NCBI GenBank assembly: GCA_029266425.1 | Contig: JAQSWY010000030.1 | Location: 48,617 to 112,616 of the forward strand | DNA from: Xanthobacteraceae bacterium | Lineage (GTDB): Bacteria; Pseudomonadota; Alphaproteobacteria; Rhizobiales; Xanthobacteraceae | DNA: 64,000 bases | Direction: 5' to 3' | Part shown: positions 22,289-32,578 of the stretch, piece by piece | Layout: each line of letters opens with the position of its first letter | Position numbering within the stretch: position 1 is the stretch's first letter | Notes under the pieces: generated by a model | Told to the model about the DNA's origin: nothing | Seen by the model: only the letters and a program-made list of their open reading frames with translations | The model's database searches: none | Made by a program: the position numbers and the translations under genes

Positions 22289-22887
22289 GCGCCGACGGCC
22301 CGCCCGGGGGCCGCCGTCGCCGGCGGCTCGATGCCGAAGAGCATGCGCTCTGGCAGCACGTGACGCGTTCCGTCCGGCCGCTGCGTCCCGAGCCCGAGCC
22401 GACCTTGGTGCCGGAATTGCCGCCCGAGCCGGAGCCGGCTCCGATACCGGCGAAGCCTCGATCCGCGCCGGCGAACGCCAGGCCAGCGGCACTGCCCGGA
22501 CCGCCACCGCTCGCACCGCTGGAGCCGAAGCTGCGGCGCCGGCTCTCCCGGGGCTCGGAAGTTGATGCCCGGCTGGATCTGCACGGCCTGACCCAGGCAT
22601 TGGCGCACCGGCGGCTCCACGCCTTCCTCATCAGTGCGCAAGGCGCCGGCCATGGGCTGGTGCTGGTCATCACCGGCAAGGGCGCGGCGAGCGAGGAGCG
22701 CTTCTCGCTCTCCGGCGAAGGCGGGCGGGGCGTGCTGCGCCGCCTGGTGCCGCAATGGCTGTCTGCGCCGGAGATGCGCACTCTGGTGGTCGGCTTCGAG
22801 ACGGCGGCGCGCGGCCACGGCGGCGAAGGCGCGCTCTATGTGCGGGTGCGCCGTACCCGGGCGGGGTCGAAGGAGACCGGGCGATGA
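22285..22887 (+). CDS. Smr (small MutS-related) domain protein
   Basis: 200 residues. A Pro/Glu-rich, probably disordered N-terminal ~90 residues precede a Smr domain with VDARLDLHGLTQ (~93-104) and the VITGKG turn (~130-135). Smr domains are nicking endonucleases in MutS2-type proteins; the substrate here is not known. It is coupled to mltA and to the downstream HTH gene by four-base overlaps. Confidence 0.9.
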   Translation: MSADGPPGGRRRRRLDAEEHALWQHVTRSVRPLRPEPEPTLVPELPPEPEPAPIPAKPRSAPANARPAALPGPPPLAPLEPKLRRRLSRGSEVDARLDLHGLTQALAHRRLHAFLISAQGAGHGLVLVITGKGAASEERFSLSGEGGRGVLRRLVPQWLSAPEMRTLVVGFETAARGHGGEGALYVRVRRTRAGSKETGR

Positions 22888-23249
22888 CCCCCTTCGGTCG
22901 CCGCATGCGTGAGATGCGTGCGGAGCGCGGGGTGACCCTGAAGGAGATGGCCGAAGGCGTCGGCGTCTCCGCCGCCTATCTCTCGGCGCTCGAGCACGGC
23001 AAGCGCGGCCAGCCGACCTTCATCATGCTCCAGCGCATCATGGCCTATTTCAACGTGATCTGGGACGACGCCGAGGCGCTGCGCGCGCTCGCCGAGCTGT
23101 CCGATCCGCGCGTCGTCGTCGACACCGCCGGCCTCACCCCCGAGGCGACGGAACTCGCCAATCTGCTGGCCCGCGAAATTGCCACCTTGCCGCCCGAAGC
23201 GGTGGCCGAGCTGCTGGGCCGGCTGAAGATATTGCGCCGGCCGGGGTGA
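22884..23249 (+). CDS. XRE-family HTH transcriptional regulator
   Basis: 121 residues. The HTH_3 domain covers ~8-65: MREMRAERGVTLKEMAEGVGVSAAYLSALEHGKRG. An acidic/Leu-rich C-terminal segment without a known sensor domain follows. The ATG overlaps the smr stop (ATGA); translation upstream in this frame is spurious. It is the last gene of the Tim44-mltA-smr operon, and a parS-like palindrome follows within three bases. Confidence 0.88.
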   Translation: MTPFGRRMREMRAERGVTLKEMAEGVGVSAAYLSALEHGKRGQPTFIMLQRIMAYFNVIWDDAEALRALAELSDPRVVVDTAGLTPEATELANLLAREIATLPPEAVAELLGRLKILRRPG

Positions 23250-23251
23250 GC

Positions 23252-23267
23252 GGTTTCACGTGAAACC
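23252..23267. promoter_or_regulatory. parS-like palindrome (14/16)
   Basis: GGTTTCACGTGAAACC keeps the central twelve bases TTTCACGTGAAA and full dyad symmetry but differs from parS at both end positions (T to G, A to C). It lies immediately after the HTH gene, ~16 kb from the other sites. Confidence 0.5.
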
Positions 23268-23300
23268 GCGGATGAGGCGGCCGGACGGCTGAGGGCTTCT

Positions 23301-23404
23301 CCCTCTCCCCGCTAGGGAGAGGGTTGGGGTGAGGGGTCGTCACCGCTCCGCAATCGTGTTCCCCCTCACCGAGGCGCTTCGCGGGCCACCTCTCCCCGGA
23401 GAGG
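23301..23404. repeat. CCCTCTCCC/GGGAGAGGG dispersed repeat between convergent genes
   Basis: A nine-base hairpin CCCTCTCCC-CGCTA-GGGAGAGGG (23301-23323) is followed by GGTTGGGGTGAGGGG, and then CCCCCTCACC and CCTCTCCCCGGAGAGG up to 23404. This is a widespread proteobacterial intergenic repeat. It lies between the HTH gene and hslU and may limit readthrough. Confidence 0.75.
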
Positions 23405-23423
23405 AATCGACCAGGTCGACCGC

Positions 23424-24731
23424 TTACAGGATGAACCGGCTCAGATCCGCGTTCTTGGCGAGGTCGGCGACGCGCTCGCGCACATAGGCGCCGTCGATGG
23501 TCACGCTCTCGCCGGAACGGTCCGGGGCGGTGAAGGAGAGCTCGTCCAGCACCCGCTCGATCACCGTCTGCAGGCGCCGCGCGCCGATATTCTCGACGCT
23601 GGCATTCACCTCCACCGCGACATCGGCGAGCGCCTCCACCGCATCCTCGGTGATGGCCAGCGTCACCCCTTCAGTCGCCATCAGCGCTACCGACTGCTTG
23701 ACGAGGCTCGCCTCGGTCTCGGTGAGGATGCGCTTGAAGTCCTCGCGGGTCAGCGGCTCCAGTTCGACCCGGATCGGCAGCCGGCCCTGCAGTTCGGGCA
23801 AGAGGTCGGAGGGCTTCGAGACATGGAAGGCGCCGGAGGCGATGAAGAGGATGTGGTCGGTCTTCACCGGCCCATGCTTGGTCGAGACCGTGGTGCCTTC
23901 GATCAGTGGCAGCAGGTCGCGCTGCACGCCCTCGCGCGAGACATCGGCGCCGGAGCGGCCCTCGCGCCCGGCGATCTTGTCGATCTCGTCGAGGAAGACG
24001 ATGCCATTCTGCTCCACCGAGCGGATCGCCTCCTGGACGATGGCGTCCTGGTCGATCAGCTTGTCGGCCTCTTCCGAGAGCAGCAGCGGATGGGCGTCCT
24101 TCACGCTGACCCGGCGGGGCTTGGAGCGGCCGCCGAACGCCTTGCCGAGCATGTCGCCGAGCGAGATGGCGCCCATCTGGGCGCCCGGCATGCCGGGAAT
24201 CTCGAACATCGACATGCCTTGCGACGAGGAGCTCACCTCGACCTCGATTTCCTTGTCGTCGAGCTGGCCGTCGCGCAGCTTGCGGCGGAAGCTCTCGCGG
24301 GTGCCGGGCGAGGCGGTGGAGCCGACCAGGGCGTCGAGCACCCGCTCCTCGGCGGCGAGATGGGCGCGGGCTTCGACATCCTTGCGCCTGGCATCGCGGA
24401 TGAGGCTGATGCCAATCTCGACGAGGTCGCGCACGATCTGCTCGACATCGCGGCCGACATAGCCGACTTCGGTGAATTTGGTGGCTTCCACCTTGAGGAA
24501 GGGCGCGCCGGCGAGCCGGGCGAGGCGGCGCGAGATCTCGGTCTTGCCGACCCCGGTGGGGCCGATCATCAGGATGTTCTTCGGCAGCACCTCTTCGCGC
24601 AGCTGGCCGTCGAGCTGCTGGCGCCGCCAGCGGTTGCGCAGCGCGATGGCGACCGCGCGCTTGGCCTTGTGCTGGCCGACGATGTAGCGGTCGAGCTCGG
24701 AGACGATCTCGCGGGGGGAGAAATTGGTCAT
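23424..24731 (-). CDS. hslU: ATP-dependent protease ATPase subunit HslU
   Basis: 435 residues, the usual length. AAA+ unfoldase that feeds Hsl[27 protein letters not shown] is the N-terminal signature, Walker A is GPTGVGKTE (~60-68), Walker B is [11 protein letters not shown], and the C-terminus ADLSRFIL docks into HslV. The ATG at 24729-24731 overlaps the stop of the upstream membrane-protein gene (ATGA). The open frame continues upstream antisense-like but is not HslU. Confidence 0.97.
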   Translation of the reverse strand: MTNFSPREIVSELDRYIVGQHKAKRAVAIALRNRWRRQQLDGQLREEVLPKNILMIGPTGVGKTEISRRLARLAGAPFLKVEATKFTEVGYVGRDVEQIVRDLVEIGISLIRDARRKDVEARAHLAAEERVLDALVGSTASPGTRESFRRKLRDGQLDDKEIEVEVSSSSQGMSMFEIPGMPGAQMGAISLGDMLGKAFGGRSKPRRVSVKDAHPLLLSEEADKLIDQDAIVQEAIRSVEQNGIVFLDEIDKIAGREGRSGADVSREGVQRDLLPLIEGTTVSTKHGPVKTDHILFIASGAFHVSKPSDLLPELQGRLPIRVELEPLTREDFKRILTETEASLVKQSVALMATEGVTLAITEDAVEALADVAVEVNASVENIGARRLQTVIERVLDELSFTAPDRSGESVTIDGAYVRERVADLAKNADLSRFIL

Positions 24732-25852
24732 GTCGTTGATGCGATCGGGGTCGTTGATAGGACGTTCGGGTTCGGCAGCCGGCGGGCGAGCCCGGCCGGC
24801 AGCAAAGCGAGCACGGCGCGACGCAGCGGATGCCAGAGCGCGCTGATGAGCAGGATGAAGGCGCCGAGCACCAATATGGTGAGCGGCGTCGAGCTGCCGG
24901 CGACGCCGCTGTCGCGCACTAGCGAGGCGAAGGCGATGCCGGCATAGGCAAGGCCCGAGACCAGCAGCGCGCGGCGGTCGACCAGCACTGCGACGAGGCC
25001 GAGCACGGCGAACGTGGCGAGCATCGGCCAGGCGGCGCCGGTCTCGTCTGGCGTGCCGTCGGCCCAGAGGAAGCCCCGGATCAGCGGGTGCACGATCAGC
25101 GGCGCCGCCAGCATGTGCAGCCAGAAGGCGATGTCGGTGCGTCGCGTCAGCCGCTGCGGGTCGCTCAGGTCGAAGCGCATGGCGAGCGCGAACACGGCGA
25201 GCCCGCAGGCCAGCAGCAAGGGCGAGATGATGGTCTCGGCGAGGTCCGGATCCAGCGCGCCGACGAGGCCGATGACCACGGCGATCAGCGCCGCGGCGCC
25301 GGCAGCCGGAGTGATCGGCACGCGGAAGCGCCAATAGTGCAGGGCGACGGCTATGAGGGTGCCGAGCCCGGCGATCACCACGGCCATCGCATCGCGGATC
25401 TCCGGCAGCATCGGCAGCCGAGGCAGCATCAGCGCCATGCCGGTGGCGCTGTCCGTCAGCGGATCGGCCACGGCGGCGCAGAGCATGAACACCGACACCG
25501 CAAAGACGAGCAGCAACACGATGCTCGGCAACGCCATGCGCTGGCGGCGGGTGAAGAACTCGGCGAGCAGCCAGCTCGCCGCGACCATGGTCGCCCAGAC
25601 GCCGCTGGTTTCGAACTGCCGGTCGGCGAAATAGCTGAGCGCACCGAGGAACAGCGCGAGGCCGATGGTGACGAAGATGTCGCCGAAACCGGAGATGAAG
25701 CGCAGTCGCTCGTCGTCGTCCGGCAGTGCTGCCGCGGGCAGCGCGGATGCGGGCGCGAGTTCCGCCTCCAGAGCCCGTAGCCGTTCCGCCTGGTCGGGCG
25801 TGAGGAGGCCGCGCTCGATGGCGGCAGACAGTGTAGCCGGCGAGACCGTCAC
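24728..25852 (-). CDS. Polytopic membrane protein (DUF2157/DUF4401-like) inserted between hslV and hslU
   Basis: 374 residues. An N-terminal helical segment [20 protein letters not shown] (~12-31) resembles the DUF2157 leader. About ten hydrophobic helices follow between residues ~48 and ~355, with few charged loops and no catalytic motif that I recognise. The GTG start overlaps the hslV stop (GTGA) and its stop overlaps the hslU ATG, so it is the middle cistron of a translationally coupled operon. Its function is unknown; the family name is a guess from the N-terminal pattern. Confidence 0.75.
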   Translation of the reverse strand: MTVSPATLSAAIERGLLTPDQAERLRALEAELAPASALPAAALPDDDERLRFISGFGDIFVTIGLALFLGALSYFADRQFETSGVWATMVAASWLLAEFFTRRQRMALPSIVLLLVFAVSVFMLCAAVADPLTDSATGMALMLPRLPMLPEIRDAMAVVIAGLGTLIAVALHYWRFRVPITPAAGAAALIAVVIGLVGALDPDLAETIISPLLLACGLAVFALAMRFDLSDPQRLTRRTDIAFWLHMLAAPLIVHPLIRGFLWADGTPDETGAAWPMLATFAVLGLVAVLVDRRALLVSGLAYAGIAFASLVRDSGVAGSSTPLTILVLGAFILLISALWHPLRRAVLALLPAGLARRLPNPNVLSTTPIASTT

Positions 25853-26394
25853 CCGATCGTCTCCACCACGACGTTGCTGTTGGTGTAGATGCAGATATCC
25901 GCGGCGATGCCGAGGCTCCGGCGCACGATCGCTTCCGCATCCTGCCCGCTGTCCGCCAGCGCGCGGGCCGCGGCGAGCGCATAGCCGCCGCCGGAACCGA
26001 TGGCGGCGATGCCGCCTTCCGGCTCGAGCACGTCGCCGGTGCCGGTCAGCACCAGGGTGATGGTGCTGTCGGCGACGATCATCATCGCCTCCAGCCGACG
26101 CAGATAGCGGTCGGTGCGCCAGTCCTTGGCGAGTTCGACCGCGGCGCGCTGCAGCTGGCCGGGATATTGTTCGAGCTTGGCTTCCAGCCGCTCGAACAAG
26201 GTGAAGGCATCGGCGGTCGCCCCGGCAAAGCCGCCGATCACGTCGCCGCGCCCGAGCCGGCGCACCTTGCGGGCGTTCGCCTTCATCACCGTATTGCCGA
26301 GCGTCACCTGGCCGTCGCCGCCGATCGCGACGCGGTTGCCGGACCGTACCGAGACGATGGTGGTGCCGTAGATGGTATCGGGAGAATGGGACAT
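25849..26394 (-). CDS. hslV: ATP-dependent protease proteolytic subunit HslV
   Basis: 181 residues. Threonine peptidase of the HslUV complex. After a ten-residue propeptide ([10 protein letters not shown]) the mature protein should begin at Thr11 of [23 protein letters not shown] and [15 protein letters not shown] are family signatures. It leads the hslV-membrane protein-hslU operon; no convincing heat-shock promoter is visible in the 71 bases upstream. Confidence 0.96.
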   Translation of the reverse strand: MSHSPDTIYGTTIVSVRSGNRVAIGGDGQVTLGNTVMKANARKVRRLGRGDVIGGFAGATADAFTLFERLEAKLEQYPGQLQRAAVELAKDWRTDRYLRRLEAMMIVADSTITLVLTGTGDVLEPEGGIAAIGSGGGYALAAARALADSGQDAEAIVRRSLGIAADICIYTNSNVVVETIG

Positions 26395-26465
26395 GAGGGG
26401 CTCCGGTCGAGAGCCTTACTTAGGCGGTCGCGGCGTCGGCGCAACCAATATCACGCCCCGGCCGA

Positions 26466-27680
26466 TCACGCCGGGGCCTTGATCGGGCCGGTTGCGAGCC
26501 GCAGTGCGGGCGCGATGCCGGTGAGGATCAGGAACCCGCCCAGCGCAAGGAACACGTCGCTCGGCAGCACGGTGAGCAGGCTGGTCAGCAGGCCGGCGAG
26601 GAGCACGGAGAGCGCGACGCCGGCATTGCCGATGCCGAGCGCCCAGCCGCGCTCGGTCTCGTCGACGGCGGACGAGATCGCGGCCAGCAGCGTGATGAAG
26701 GCGAGGATGTTGCTCATGGTCGAGAGCATGGCGAGCGCCACCTGGCCATAGGCGGGAACCGGCAGCGCGCTCGCCATGGTGAACAGCCCGCAGAGCACGA
26801 GGCCGGTCAGCGTCACCGCGCGGTCATTGCCGAGCTTGCCGCGCACATAGGCGAAGCCCCAGGCCGAGGAGATGGCGCAGCCGATCCCCATCGCCATCGA
26901 GAACAGGCCGAGTTGGGCGGTGGAGAAGCCGTAGGAGCGCTGCATCTCGATCAGGATGAAGGTGTAGTAGATCAGGAAGCCGAACTGGAACAGGAAGAAC
27001 GACGCCACCGGCGGGATGACCGCCGGCCGGTCGCCGAGCCGCGCCAGCAGTCGGAAGGGCTGCTTCCAGTCGAGCTTGAGCGCGCGCTTGGCCCCATCGC
27101 CGTCGAAATGCGCCGAGCGCAGCGCGATCAGCGTGACGAGGCAGAGCAGCAGCGCGAGGATCAGCGGCAGGCGGAAGTCCCAATGCCCGAACAGGCCGCC
27201 GACCGCCGGCCCGGCGACCATGCCGAGCGTATTGACCAGGATGATCTGCGCCATGGCGGCGCTGCGCTGATCCGGCGCGGCCTGGTCGATCACCGCGGCT
27301 TGGGCGATCGGGGCGGTGCCGGCCATCAACCCGGACAATAGCCGCCCGGCGAAGAACAGCCACAGATGCGAGAGCTCCAGCGCCGACCACATCAGCCCGT
27401 AGCCGGCGGCCAGCCCCGCCATGCAGATCATCAGTGTCTTGCGCCGGCCGAGCGCATCGGAGAGGTCGCCGAGCAGCGAGGCGCCGAAGAACATGCCGAC
27501 CGGAAACAGCGAAAAAGCCAGCGACAGCAAAGTGTCGCGGGCGGCCGGTGAATAGGCGCGCGCGATCCCGTCGCTCTCGAACAGCCCGACGATCAGCGGA
27601 TACATCAGGCCGAACGAGAAGATGTCGATGAAGACGGCCAGGAACAGCGGCAATCGCGAGCGCAAGGCGGCTACGTCCAT
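26466..27680 (-). CDS. MFS transporter, drug-efflux type
   Basis: 404 residues with twelve predicted membrane helices. Between helices 2 and 3 is the motif A-like GASLLGDLSDALGRRKTL, and LAAGYGLMWSALELSHLWLFFAGRLLSGLMAG follows, as in the tetracycline-resistance (TetA-like) DHA1 group. The substrate cannot be told. I chose ATG at 27680, preceded by GGAGAG at a suitable distance; a start at 27719 would add 13 residues. It is separated from hslV by 71 bases. Confidence 0.85.
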   Translation of the reverse strand: MDVAALRSRLPLFLAVFIDIFSFGLMYPLIVGLFESDGIARAYSPAARDTLLSLAFSLFPVGMFFGASLLGDLSDALGRRKTLMICMAGLAAGYGLMWSALELSHLWLFFAGRLLSGLMAGTAPIAQAAVIDQAAPDQRSAAMAQIILVNTLGMVAGPAVGGLFGHWDFRLPLILALLLCLVTLIALRSAHFDGDGAKRALKLDWKQPFRLLARLGDRPAVIPPVASFFLFQFGFLIYYTFILIEMQRSYGFSTAQLGLFSMAMGIGCAISSAWGFAYVRGKLGNDRAVTLTGLVLCGLFTMASALPVPAYGQVALAMLSTMSNILAFITLLAAISSAVDETERGWALGIGNAGVALSVLLAGLLTSLLTVLPSDVFLALGGFLILTGIAPALRLATGPIKAPA

Positions 27681-27848
27681 CCGTAGGCTCTCCGAGGGGA
27701 ATTCGGTAAGGAGGGGCAAGGGGGCAAGCGCGCCGTGCGATGATGACGGCTTTAAGTCAGGTTCGCCAGCACCTTGGTGCGGCGCAACCCGCCATATGGC
27801 GTGCTGCGGCCATAGCTGCTAAGACGCCGGCCTTCGGGAGCTTTTCAC

Positions 27849-28442
27849 ATGCGCACAGCCGAGATCACCCGCGCCACCAAGGAAACGCAGATCCGCCTCT
27901 CCGTCGACCTTGACGGTACGGGGAAGGCGTCGGTCGCGACCGGCGTCGGCTTCTTCGACCATATGCTGGATCTGCTCGCCCGTCATGCCCGCTTCGACCT
28001 CAAGGTCGAGGTCAAGGGCGATCTGCATATCGACTTCCACCACACGGTGGAGGATGTCGGCATCGCGCTCGGTCAGGGCGTGAAGCAGGCGCTCGGCGAC
28101 ATGCGCGGCATCACCCGCTATGCCAGCCTCCATCTGCCGATGGACGAGACGCTGACCCGCGTCGCGCTCGATATTTCCGGCCGGCCGTTCCTGGTGTTCC
28201 GCACCGAGTTCGCGGTGCCGAAGATCGGCGAGTTCGATACCGAGCTGGTGCGCGAATTCTTCCAAGCTTTCGCGATCAATGCCGGGCTGACGTTGCACGT
28301 CGAGACTCTGTATGGCGCCAATGCGCACCATATAGCAGAGAGCTGCTTCAAGGGGCTCGCGCGGGGGCTGCGTGCGGCGGTGGCGATCGATCCGGCGGCT
28401 GCGGGGGAGATCCCCTCCACCAAGGGCAGCCTCGGCGGCTGA
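27849..28442 (+). CDS. hisB: Imidazoleglycerol-phosphate dehydratase
   Basis: 197-residue monofunctional HisB (no phosphatase domain), sixth step of histidine synthesis. [15 protein letters not shown] and the metal-binding [16 protein letters not shown] are present, with a second [15 protein letters not shown] motif. GGGAG stands eight bases before the ATG. It opens the hisB-DUF2628-hisH-hisA-hisF-hisE-coaA operon. Confidence 0.97.
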   Translation: MRTAEITRATKETQIRLSVDLDGTGKASVATGVGFFDHMLDLLARHARFDLKVEVKGDLHIDFHHTVEDVGIALGQGVKQALGDMRGITRYASLHLPMDETLTRVALDISGRPFLVFRTEFAVPKIGEFDTELVREFFQAFAINAGLTLHVETLYGANAHHIAESCFKGLARGLRAAVAIDPAAAGEIPSTKGSLGG

Positions 28443-28455
28443 AGGCGAGGACATC

Positions 28456-28965
28456 ATGGCGGTCTGGACGGTGTTCGAGCCGGACGAGGCGAAGGACAAT
28501 GCGGCCCCGACGCTTGCCCGCTGGGCGGAGCGCGTGGTCTTCGTGCGCGAGAAATTCTCCTGGAGCTCGATCCTGTTCGCGCCGCTGGTGCTGCTGCGCC
28601 ACCGGCTGTGGCTGGCGCTCCTCGGCTATATCGTGCTGCAGGGCGTGATCGGCGTCGCCATCGCGGCCCTGGAGCCGGCCGGCCCGGTGGACCTGCTGCA
28701 TCTGCTGCCGAACCTCCTGGTGGCCCTCACCTTGTCGGATCTGCGCCGCGCCAAGCTCAGATGGCGCGGCTATGAGGAACTGGGCGCGGTGGTGGCGCCC
28801 GATGCCGAATCCGCCGAGCGGCGTTTCTTCGAGGGCTGGCTCGCGGGCGCAGCCGCCCGGCCGCGCGAAATGAGCTTCGCTGCCCCGTTGCAGGCACCCG
28901 TCGGCCCGGCGTCATTGGCGCCGAACCCGGTCCTCGGGCTGTTTCCGGAGGCGCGCGGACGATGA
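28456..28965 (+). CDS. DUF2628-type membrane protein in the his operon
   Basis: 169 residues. The N-terminal [13 protein letters not shown] is followed by [32 protein letters not shown], typical of the DUF2628 family, and a second hydrophobic stretch around residues 80-100; a basic region and a Pro-rich tail follow. Its function is unknown. The position between hisB and hisH is conserved in Hyphomicrobiales. It overlaps hisH by four bases. Confidence 0.85.
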   Translation: MAVWTVFEPDEAKDNAAPTLARWAERVVFVREKFSWSSILFAPLVLLRHRLWLALLGYIVLQGVIGVAIAALEPAGPVDLLHLLPNLLVALTLSDLRRAKLRWRGYEELGAVVAPDAESAERRFFEGWLAGAAARPREMSFAAPLQAPVGPASLAPNPVLGLFPEARGR

Positions 28966-29621
28966 GCAGCGGCACCGTGGTGCTGATCGATTACGGCTCC
29001 GGCAATCTGCACTCCGCCGGCAAGGCGCTGGAGCGCGCCGCGCGCGAGAGCGGTAGCGGCCAGCCGATCCTCGTCACAAGCGACCCCGAGGCGGTGCGAG
29101 CGGCCGAGCGCGTGGTGCTGCCCGGCGTCGGCGCCTATGCCGATTGCCGCCGCGGCCTCGACGCCGTACCCGGCATGGTGGACGCCCTCACCGAGGTCGT
29201 CCGCGACAGGGGCCGGCCGTTCCTCGGCATCTGCGTCGGCCTCCAGCTGATGGCGAGCCGCGGGCTCGAGCACGGCGTCACCCATGGCCTCGACTGGATT
29301 CCGGGCGATGTAGTCAAGCTGGCGCCGGACGACGCCTCGCTGAAGATCCCGCACATGGGCTGGAATTCGCTGGAAGCGCGCCGCCCGCACAAGCTTCTGG
29401 ACGGCATTTCCACTGGGGAGGCCGGGCTCGATGCCTATTTCGTCCACTCCTACCATCTGGCGGCGGCGGACGAGGCCGACATCGTAGCGGTGAGCGAATA
29501 TGGCCAGCCGGTCACCGCCATGGTGGCGCGCGACAATCTCGCCGGCACCCAGTTCCACCCCGAGAAGAGCCAGACGCTCGGTCTCGCCCTTCTCGCCAAT
29601 TTCCTGAGGTGGACGCCATGA
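28962..29621 (+). CDS. hisH: Imidazole glycerol phosphate synthase subunit HisH
   Basis: 219-residue class I glutamine amidotransferase that supplies ammonia to HisF. The nucleophile is in [12 protein letters not shown]; the His/Glu pair is in FHPEKSQ near the C-terminus. It overlaps its neighbours by four bases on each side. Confidence 0.97.
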   Translation: MSSGTVVLIDYGSGNLHSAGKALERAARESGSGQPILVTSDPEAVRAAERVVLPGVGAYADCRRGLDAVPGMVDALTEVVRDRGRPFLGICVGLQLMASRGLEHGVTHGLDWIPGDVVKLAPDDASLKIPHMGWNSLEARRPHKLLDGISTGEAGLDAYFVHSYHLAAADEADIVAVSEYGQPVTAMVARDNLAGTQFHPEKSQTLGLALLANFLRWTP

Positions 29622-30352
29622 TCCTGTTCCCGGCCATCGATTTGAAGGAAGGCAAGTGTGTCCGCCTGCAGCAGGGCGACATGGCGCGCGCCACCGTCTT
29701 CAATCACGATCCCGCCCAGCAGGCGGCGATCTTCGAGGCAGAGGGCTTCCGCTACCTGCACATTGTCGATCTCGACGGCGCCTTCGCCGGCAAGCCGGTG
29801 AACGGCCATGCGGTGGACCGCATCCTCGAATCCGTGGCGATGCCGGTGCAGCTCGGAGGCGGCATACGCGATATGGCGACCGTCGAGGCCTGGCTGTCCA
29901 AGGGCGTCACGCGGGTCATCCTCGGCACCGCGGCGGTGCGCAATCCCGAATTCGTCAAGGACGCGGCGATGCATCATCCCGGCCGGGTCGCGGTCGGCCT
30001 CGACGCCAAGGATGGCCGGGTCGCGGTCGAGGGCTGGGCCGAGACCTCTGACCTCGAGGCGCTGGAGCTTGCCAAGCGGTTCGAGGATGTCGGCGTCGCC
30101 GCCATCATCTACACCGACATCGCACGCGACGGCCTGCTCAAGGGCCTCAATCTGGACGCCACCATCGCGCTCGCCGAGGGCGTCTCGATCCCGGTGATCG
30201 CCTCCGGCGGCCTCGCCTCGCTCGATGACGTGCGCGCGCTGCTGGAGCCCCGTGCGGCGAAGCTGGAGGGCGCCATCACGGGCCGCGCGCTCTATGACGG
30301 CCGGCTCGACGCCCGTGCGGCGCTGAATCTGATCGCCGGGTTGCCGCTATGA
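29618..30352 (+). CDS. hisA: ProFAR isomerase (phosphoribosylformimino-5-aminoimidazole carboxamide ribotide isomerase)
   Basis: 244-residue TIM barrel. The catalytic Asp8 is in [19 protein letters not shown] and YTDIARDG (second catalytic Asp) follow. The ATG at 29618 overlaps the hisH stop. It overlaps hisF by four bases. Confidence 0.97.
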   Translation: MILFPAIDLKEGKCVRLQQGDMARATVFNHDPAQQAAIFEAEGFRYLHIVDLDGAFAGKPVNGHAVDRILESVAMPVQLGGGIRDMATVEAWLSKGVTRVILGTAAVRNPEFVKDAAMHHPGRVAVGLDAKDGRVAVEGWAETSDLEALELAKRFEDVGVAAIIYTDIARDGLLKGLNLDATIALAEGVSIPVIASGGLASLDDVRALLEPRAAKLEGAITGRALYDGRLDARAALNLIAGLPL

Positions 30353-31158
30353 GCGAAAACCCGACATCCCGGCTCAAGGTCCGGGTCATACCGTGCCTCG
30401 ACGTCAAGGACGGCCGCGTCGTCAAGGGCGTGCGCTTTGTCGATCTGCGCGATGCCGGGGACCCGGTGGAAGCGGCCAAGGCCTATGACGCCGCCGGCGC
30501 CGACGAACTCTGCTTCCTTGACATCACCGCGAGCCACGAGGCGCGCGGCACCCTGATCGACGTCGTCAGCCGGACCGCCGAGCAATGCTTCATGCCGCTC
30601 ACCGTCGGCGGCGGAGTGCGCACGGTGGAGGACATCCGCGCGCTGCTGAATGCCGGCGCCGACAAGGTCTCGATCAACACCGCCGCTGTGTCCAACCGCC
30701 AGTTCGTGCGCGAGGCGGCGGAAAAATTCGGCGAGCAGTGCATCGTCGTCGCCATCGACGCCAAGAAGGTGTCCGCGCCCGGCGAGCGGGATCGCTGGGA
30801 GGTCTTCACCCATGGCGGGCGCAACCGCACCGGCCTCGATGCGGTGGAGTATGCGCGCGAGGTGGTGGCGCTCGGCGCGGGCGAGATCCTGCTGACCTCG
30901 ATGGACCGCGACGGCACTGGTGAGGGCTTCGACCTTGCCCTGACCCGCGCCATATCCGACGCCGTCCCGGTGCCGGTGATCGCCTCCGGCGGTGTCGGCA
31001 CGCTGGATCATCTGGTGGATGGCATAAGAGAGGGCGGCGCGTCGGCCGTGCTCGCCGCCTCCATCTTCCATTTCGGCACCTTCACCGTCGGCGCCGCCAA
31101 GCAGCGCCTTGCCGAGGCAGGGTTGCCGGTGCGCCGCACCGCCGAGGTCGTCCGATGA
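30349..31158 (+). CDS. hisF: Imidazole glycerol phosphate synthase subunit HisF
   Basis: 269-residue TIM-barrel cyclase partner of His[20 protein letters not shown] holds the first catalytic Asp; the second is in [14 protein letters not shown]. Ends overlap hisA and hisE by four bases each. Confidence 0.97.
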   Translation: MSENPTSRLKVRVIPCLDVKDGRVVKGVRFVDLRDAGDPVEAAKAYDAAGADELCFLDITASHEARGTLIDVVSRTAEQCFMPLTVGGGVRTVEDIRALLNAGADKVSINTAAVSNRQFVREAAEKFGEQCIVVAIDAKKVSAPGERDRWEVFTHGGRNRTGLDAVEYAREVVALGAGEILLTSMDRDGTGEGFDLALTRAISDAVPVPVIASGGVGTLDHLVDGIREGGASAVLAASIFHFGTFTVGAAKQRLAEAGLPVRRTAEVVR

Positions 31159-31502
31159 GCACCCCCCGCTACACCCTCGACGACCTTGCCGCCACCATTG
31201 CCGCGCGCGCGGCAGTCGCAGGCGCCAGCGAGGCGGGCGTCAAGCCGTCCTATACCCGCAGCCTGCTCGACAAGGGGATCGCCAAATGTGCCCAGAAGCT
31301 TGGCGAGGAGGCGGTCGAGACCGCGCTCGCCGCGGTCGCGGGCGACGACAAGGCGGTCGTCGGGGAAGCCGCCGACCTGCTTTACCATCTTCTGGTGGTG
31401 CTGAAGGCGAGGGACATACCGCTCGACGAGGTCTATGCCGAATTGGCAAGGCGCACAGCGCAATCCGGCATTGAGGAAAAGGCATCGCGCCACAGGGGCT
31501 GA
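31155..31502 (+). CDS. hisE: Phosphoribosyl-ATP diphosphatase
   Basis: 115 residues, stand-alone HisE (not fused to HisI). [17 protein letters not shown] and [13 protein letters not shown] carry the metal-binding Glu/Asp residues of the MazG-like fold. It is the last his gene of the cluster; hisG, hisD, hisC and hisI must lie elsewhere. Confidence 0.96.
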   Translation: MSTPRYTLDDLAATIAARAAVAGASEAGVKPSYTRSLLDKGIAKCAQKLGEEAVETALAAVAGDDKAVVGEAADLLYHLLVVLKARDIPLDEVYAELARRTAQSGIEEKASRHRG

Positions 31503-31613
31503 TCCTCTTATATTGCTGTGCTGAGCCGGCTGCTCATGGCGGAAAATCGTGGTATACGGTCGACCAACGCCGGGCAATCCCACGACCCGGGCGATCGGGT
31601 GAGGACTGCGCTT

Positions 31614-32570
31614 ATGGAAATGAAGGTCGATCCGGGGCTGTCGCCCTTTCGCAATTTCACCCGTGAGGAATGGGCGGCGCTGCGCGCCGACACGCCGCAA
31701 ACGCTGCGCCACGAGGAAATCGCCCGTCTCCAGGGCCTCAATGACCGGCTCCATATGGCCGAGGTTGAGGAGATTTACCTGCCGCTCTCGCGCCTGCTCT
31801 CCATCTATGTCGGCGCCGAGCAGCGGCTCTTCCGGCAGATGCAGAAATTCCTCGGCCCCGAGGATGGCGGCAAGATGCCCTACATCATCGGCGTCGCCGG
31901 CTCGGTGGCTGTCGGCAAGTCGACCACCTCGCGCGTGCTTCAGGCCCTGCTGGCGCGCTGGCCGAATACGCCGAAGGTTTCGCTGGTGACGACGGACGGT
32001 TTCCTGCTGCCCAACGCCGTGCTGGAGCGCGAAGGCCTGATGGGACGCAAGGGTTTCCCGGAAAGCTACGATGTGCCGACCCTGCTGCGCTTCCTCACCG
32101 ATGTGAAGGCCGGCCGCCGCCCGGTGCGCGCTCCGGTCTATAGCCATTTCAATTACGACGTGCTGCCCAATGAGACGGTCGAGGTCGACCAGCCCGACAT
32201 CCTCATCGTCGAGGGGCTGAACGTGCTGCAGACCAGCCGTCCGCCGAAGGACGGCAAGGGGATTCCCTTCGTCTCCGACTTCTTCGATTTCAAGATCTAT
32301 ATCGATGCCGACGAGGCGATCCTGGAGCGCTGGTATGTCGAGCGCTTCATGCGGCTGCGCGAGACCGCGTTCCGCGACCCGAAGGCCTATTTCCACCGCT
32401 ATTCCGGCCTCGATGACGCGGAGGCGGACGTCACCGCCAAGTCGATCTGGCGCAGCATCAATCTGGTGAACCTGCGCGAGAACATCCTGCCCACCCGCCA
32501 GCGCGCCGACCTCATCCTGCACAAGGGCGGCGACCACGAGGTCGAGGCGGTGGCGCTCAGGAAACTGTGA
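31614..32570 (+). CDS. coaA: Type I pantothenate kinase
   Basis: 318 residues. First step of CoA synthesis. Walker A is [14 protein letters not shown]; the [15 protein letters not shown] and [13 protein letters not shown] regions match CoaA. I chose ATG at 31614, preceded by GAGG at nine bases, since homologues begin just before [11 protein letters not shown]; an in-frame GTG at 31518 would add 32 unlike residues. It lies behind the his operon and directly before alkB. Confidence 0.95.
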   Translation: MEMKVDPGLSPFRNFTREEWAALRADTPQTLRHEEIARLQGLNDRLHMAEVEEIYLPLSRLLSIYVGAEQRLFRQMQKFLGPEDGGKMPYIIGVAGSVAVGKSTTSRVLQALLARWPNTPKVSLVTTDGFLLPNAVLEREGLMGRKGFPESYDVPTLLRFLTDVKAGRRPVRAPVYSHFNYDVLPNETVEVDQPDILIVEGLNVLQTSRPPKDGKGIPFVSDFFDFKIYIDADEAILERWYVERFMRLRETAFRDPKAYFHRYSGLDDAEADVTAKSIWRSINLVNLRENILPTRQRADLILHKGGDHEVEAVALRKL

Positions 32571-32578
32571 GGAGCGCG

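Noticed and set aside
19886..22600. 904-codon open frame on the minus strand
   Set aside because: Antisense to the Tim44-like gene, mltA and smr, which have clear domains. Long antisense frames are expected at this GC content, and the sequence is Arg/Gly/Ala-rich without motifs.
24732..25982. Upstream extension of the hslU frame to 25982
   Set aside because: The extra ~417 codons are an out-of-frame shadow of the membrane-protein gene; HslU begins at [16 protein letters not shown] with an ATGA junction.
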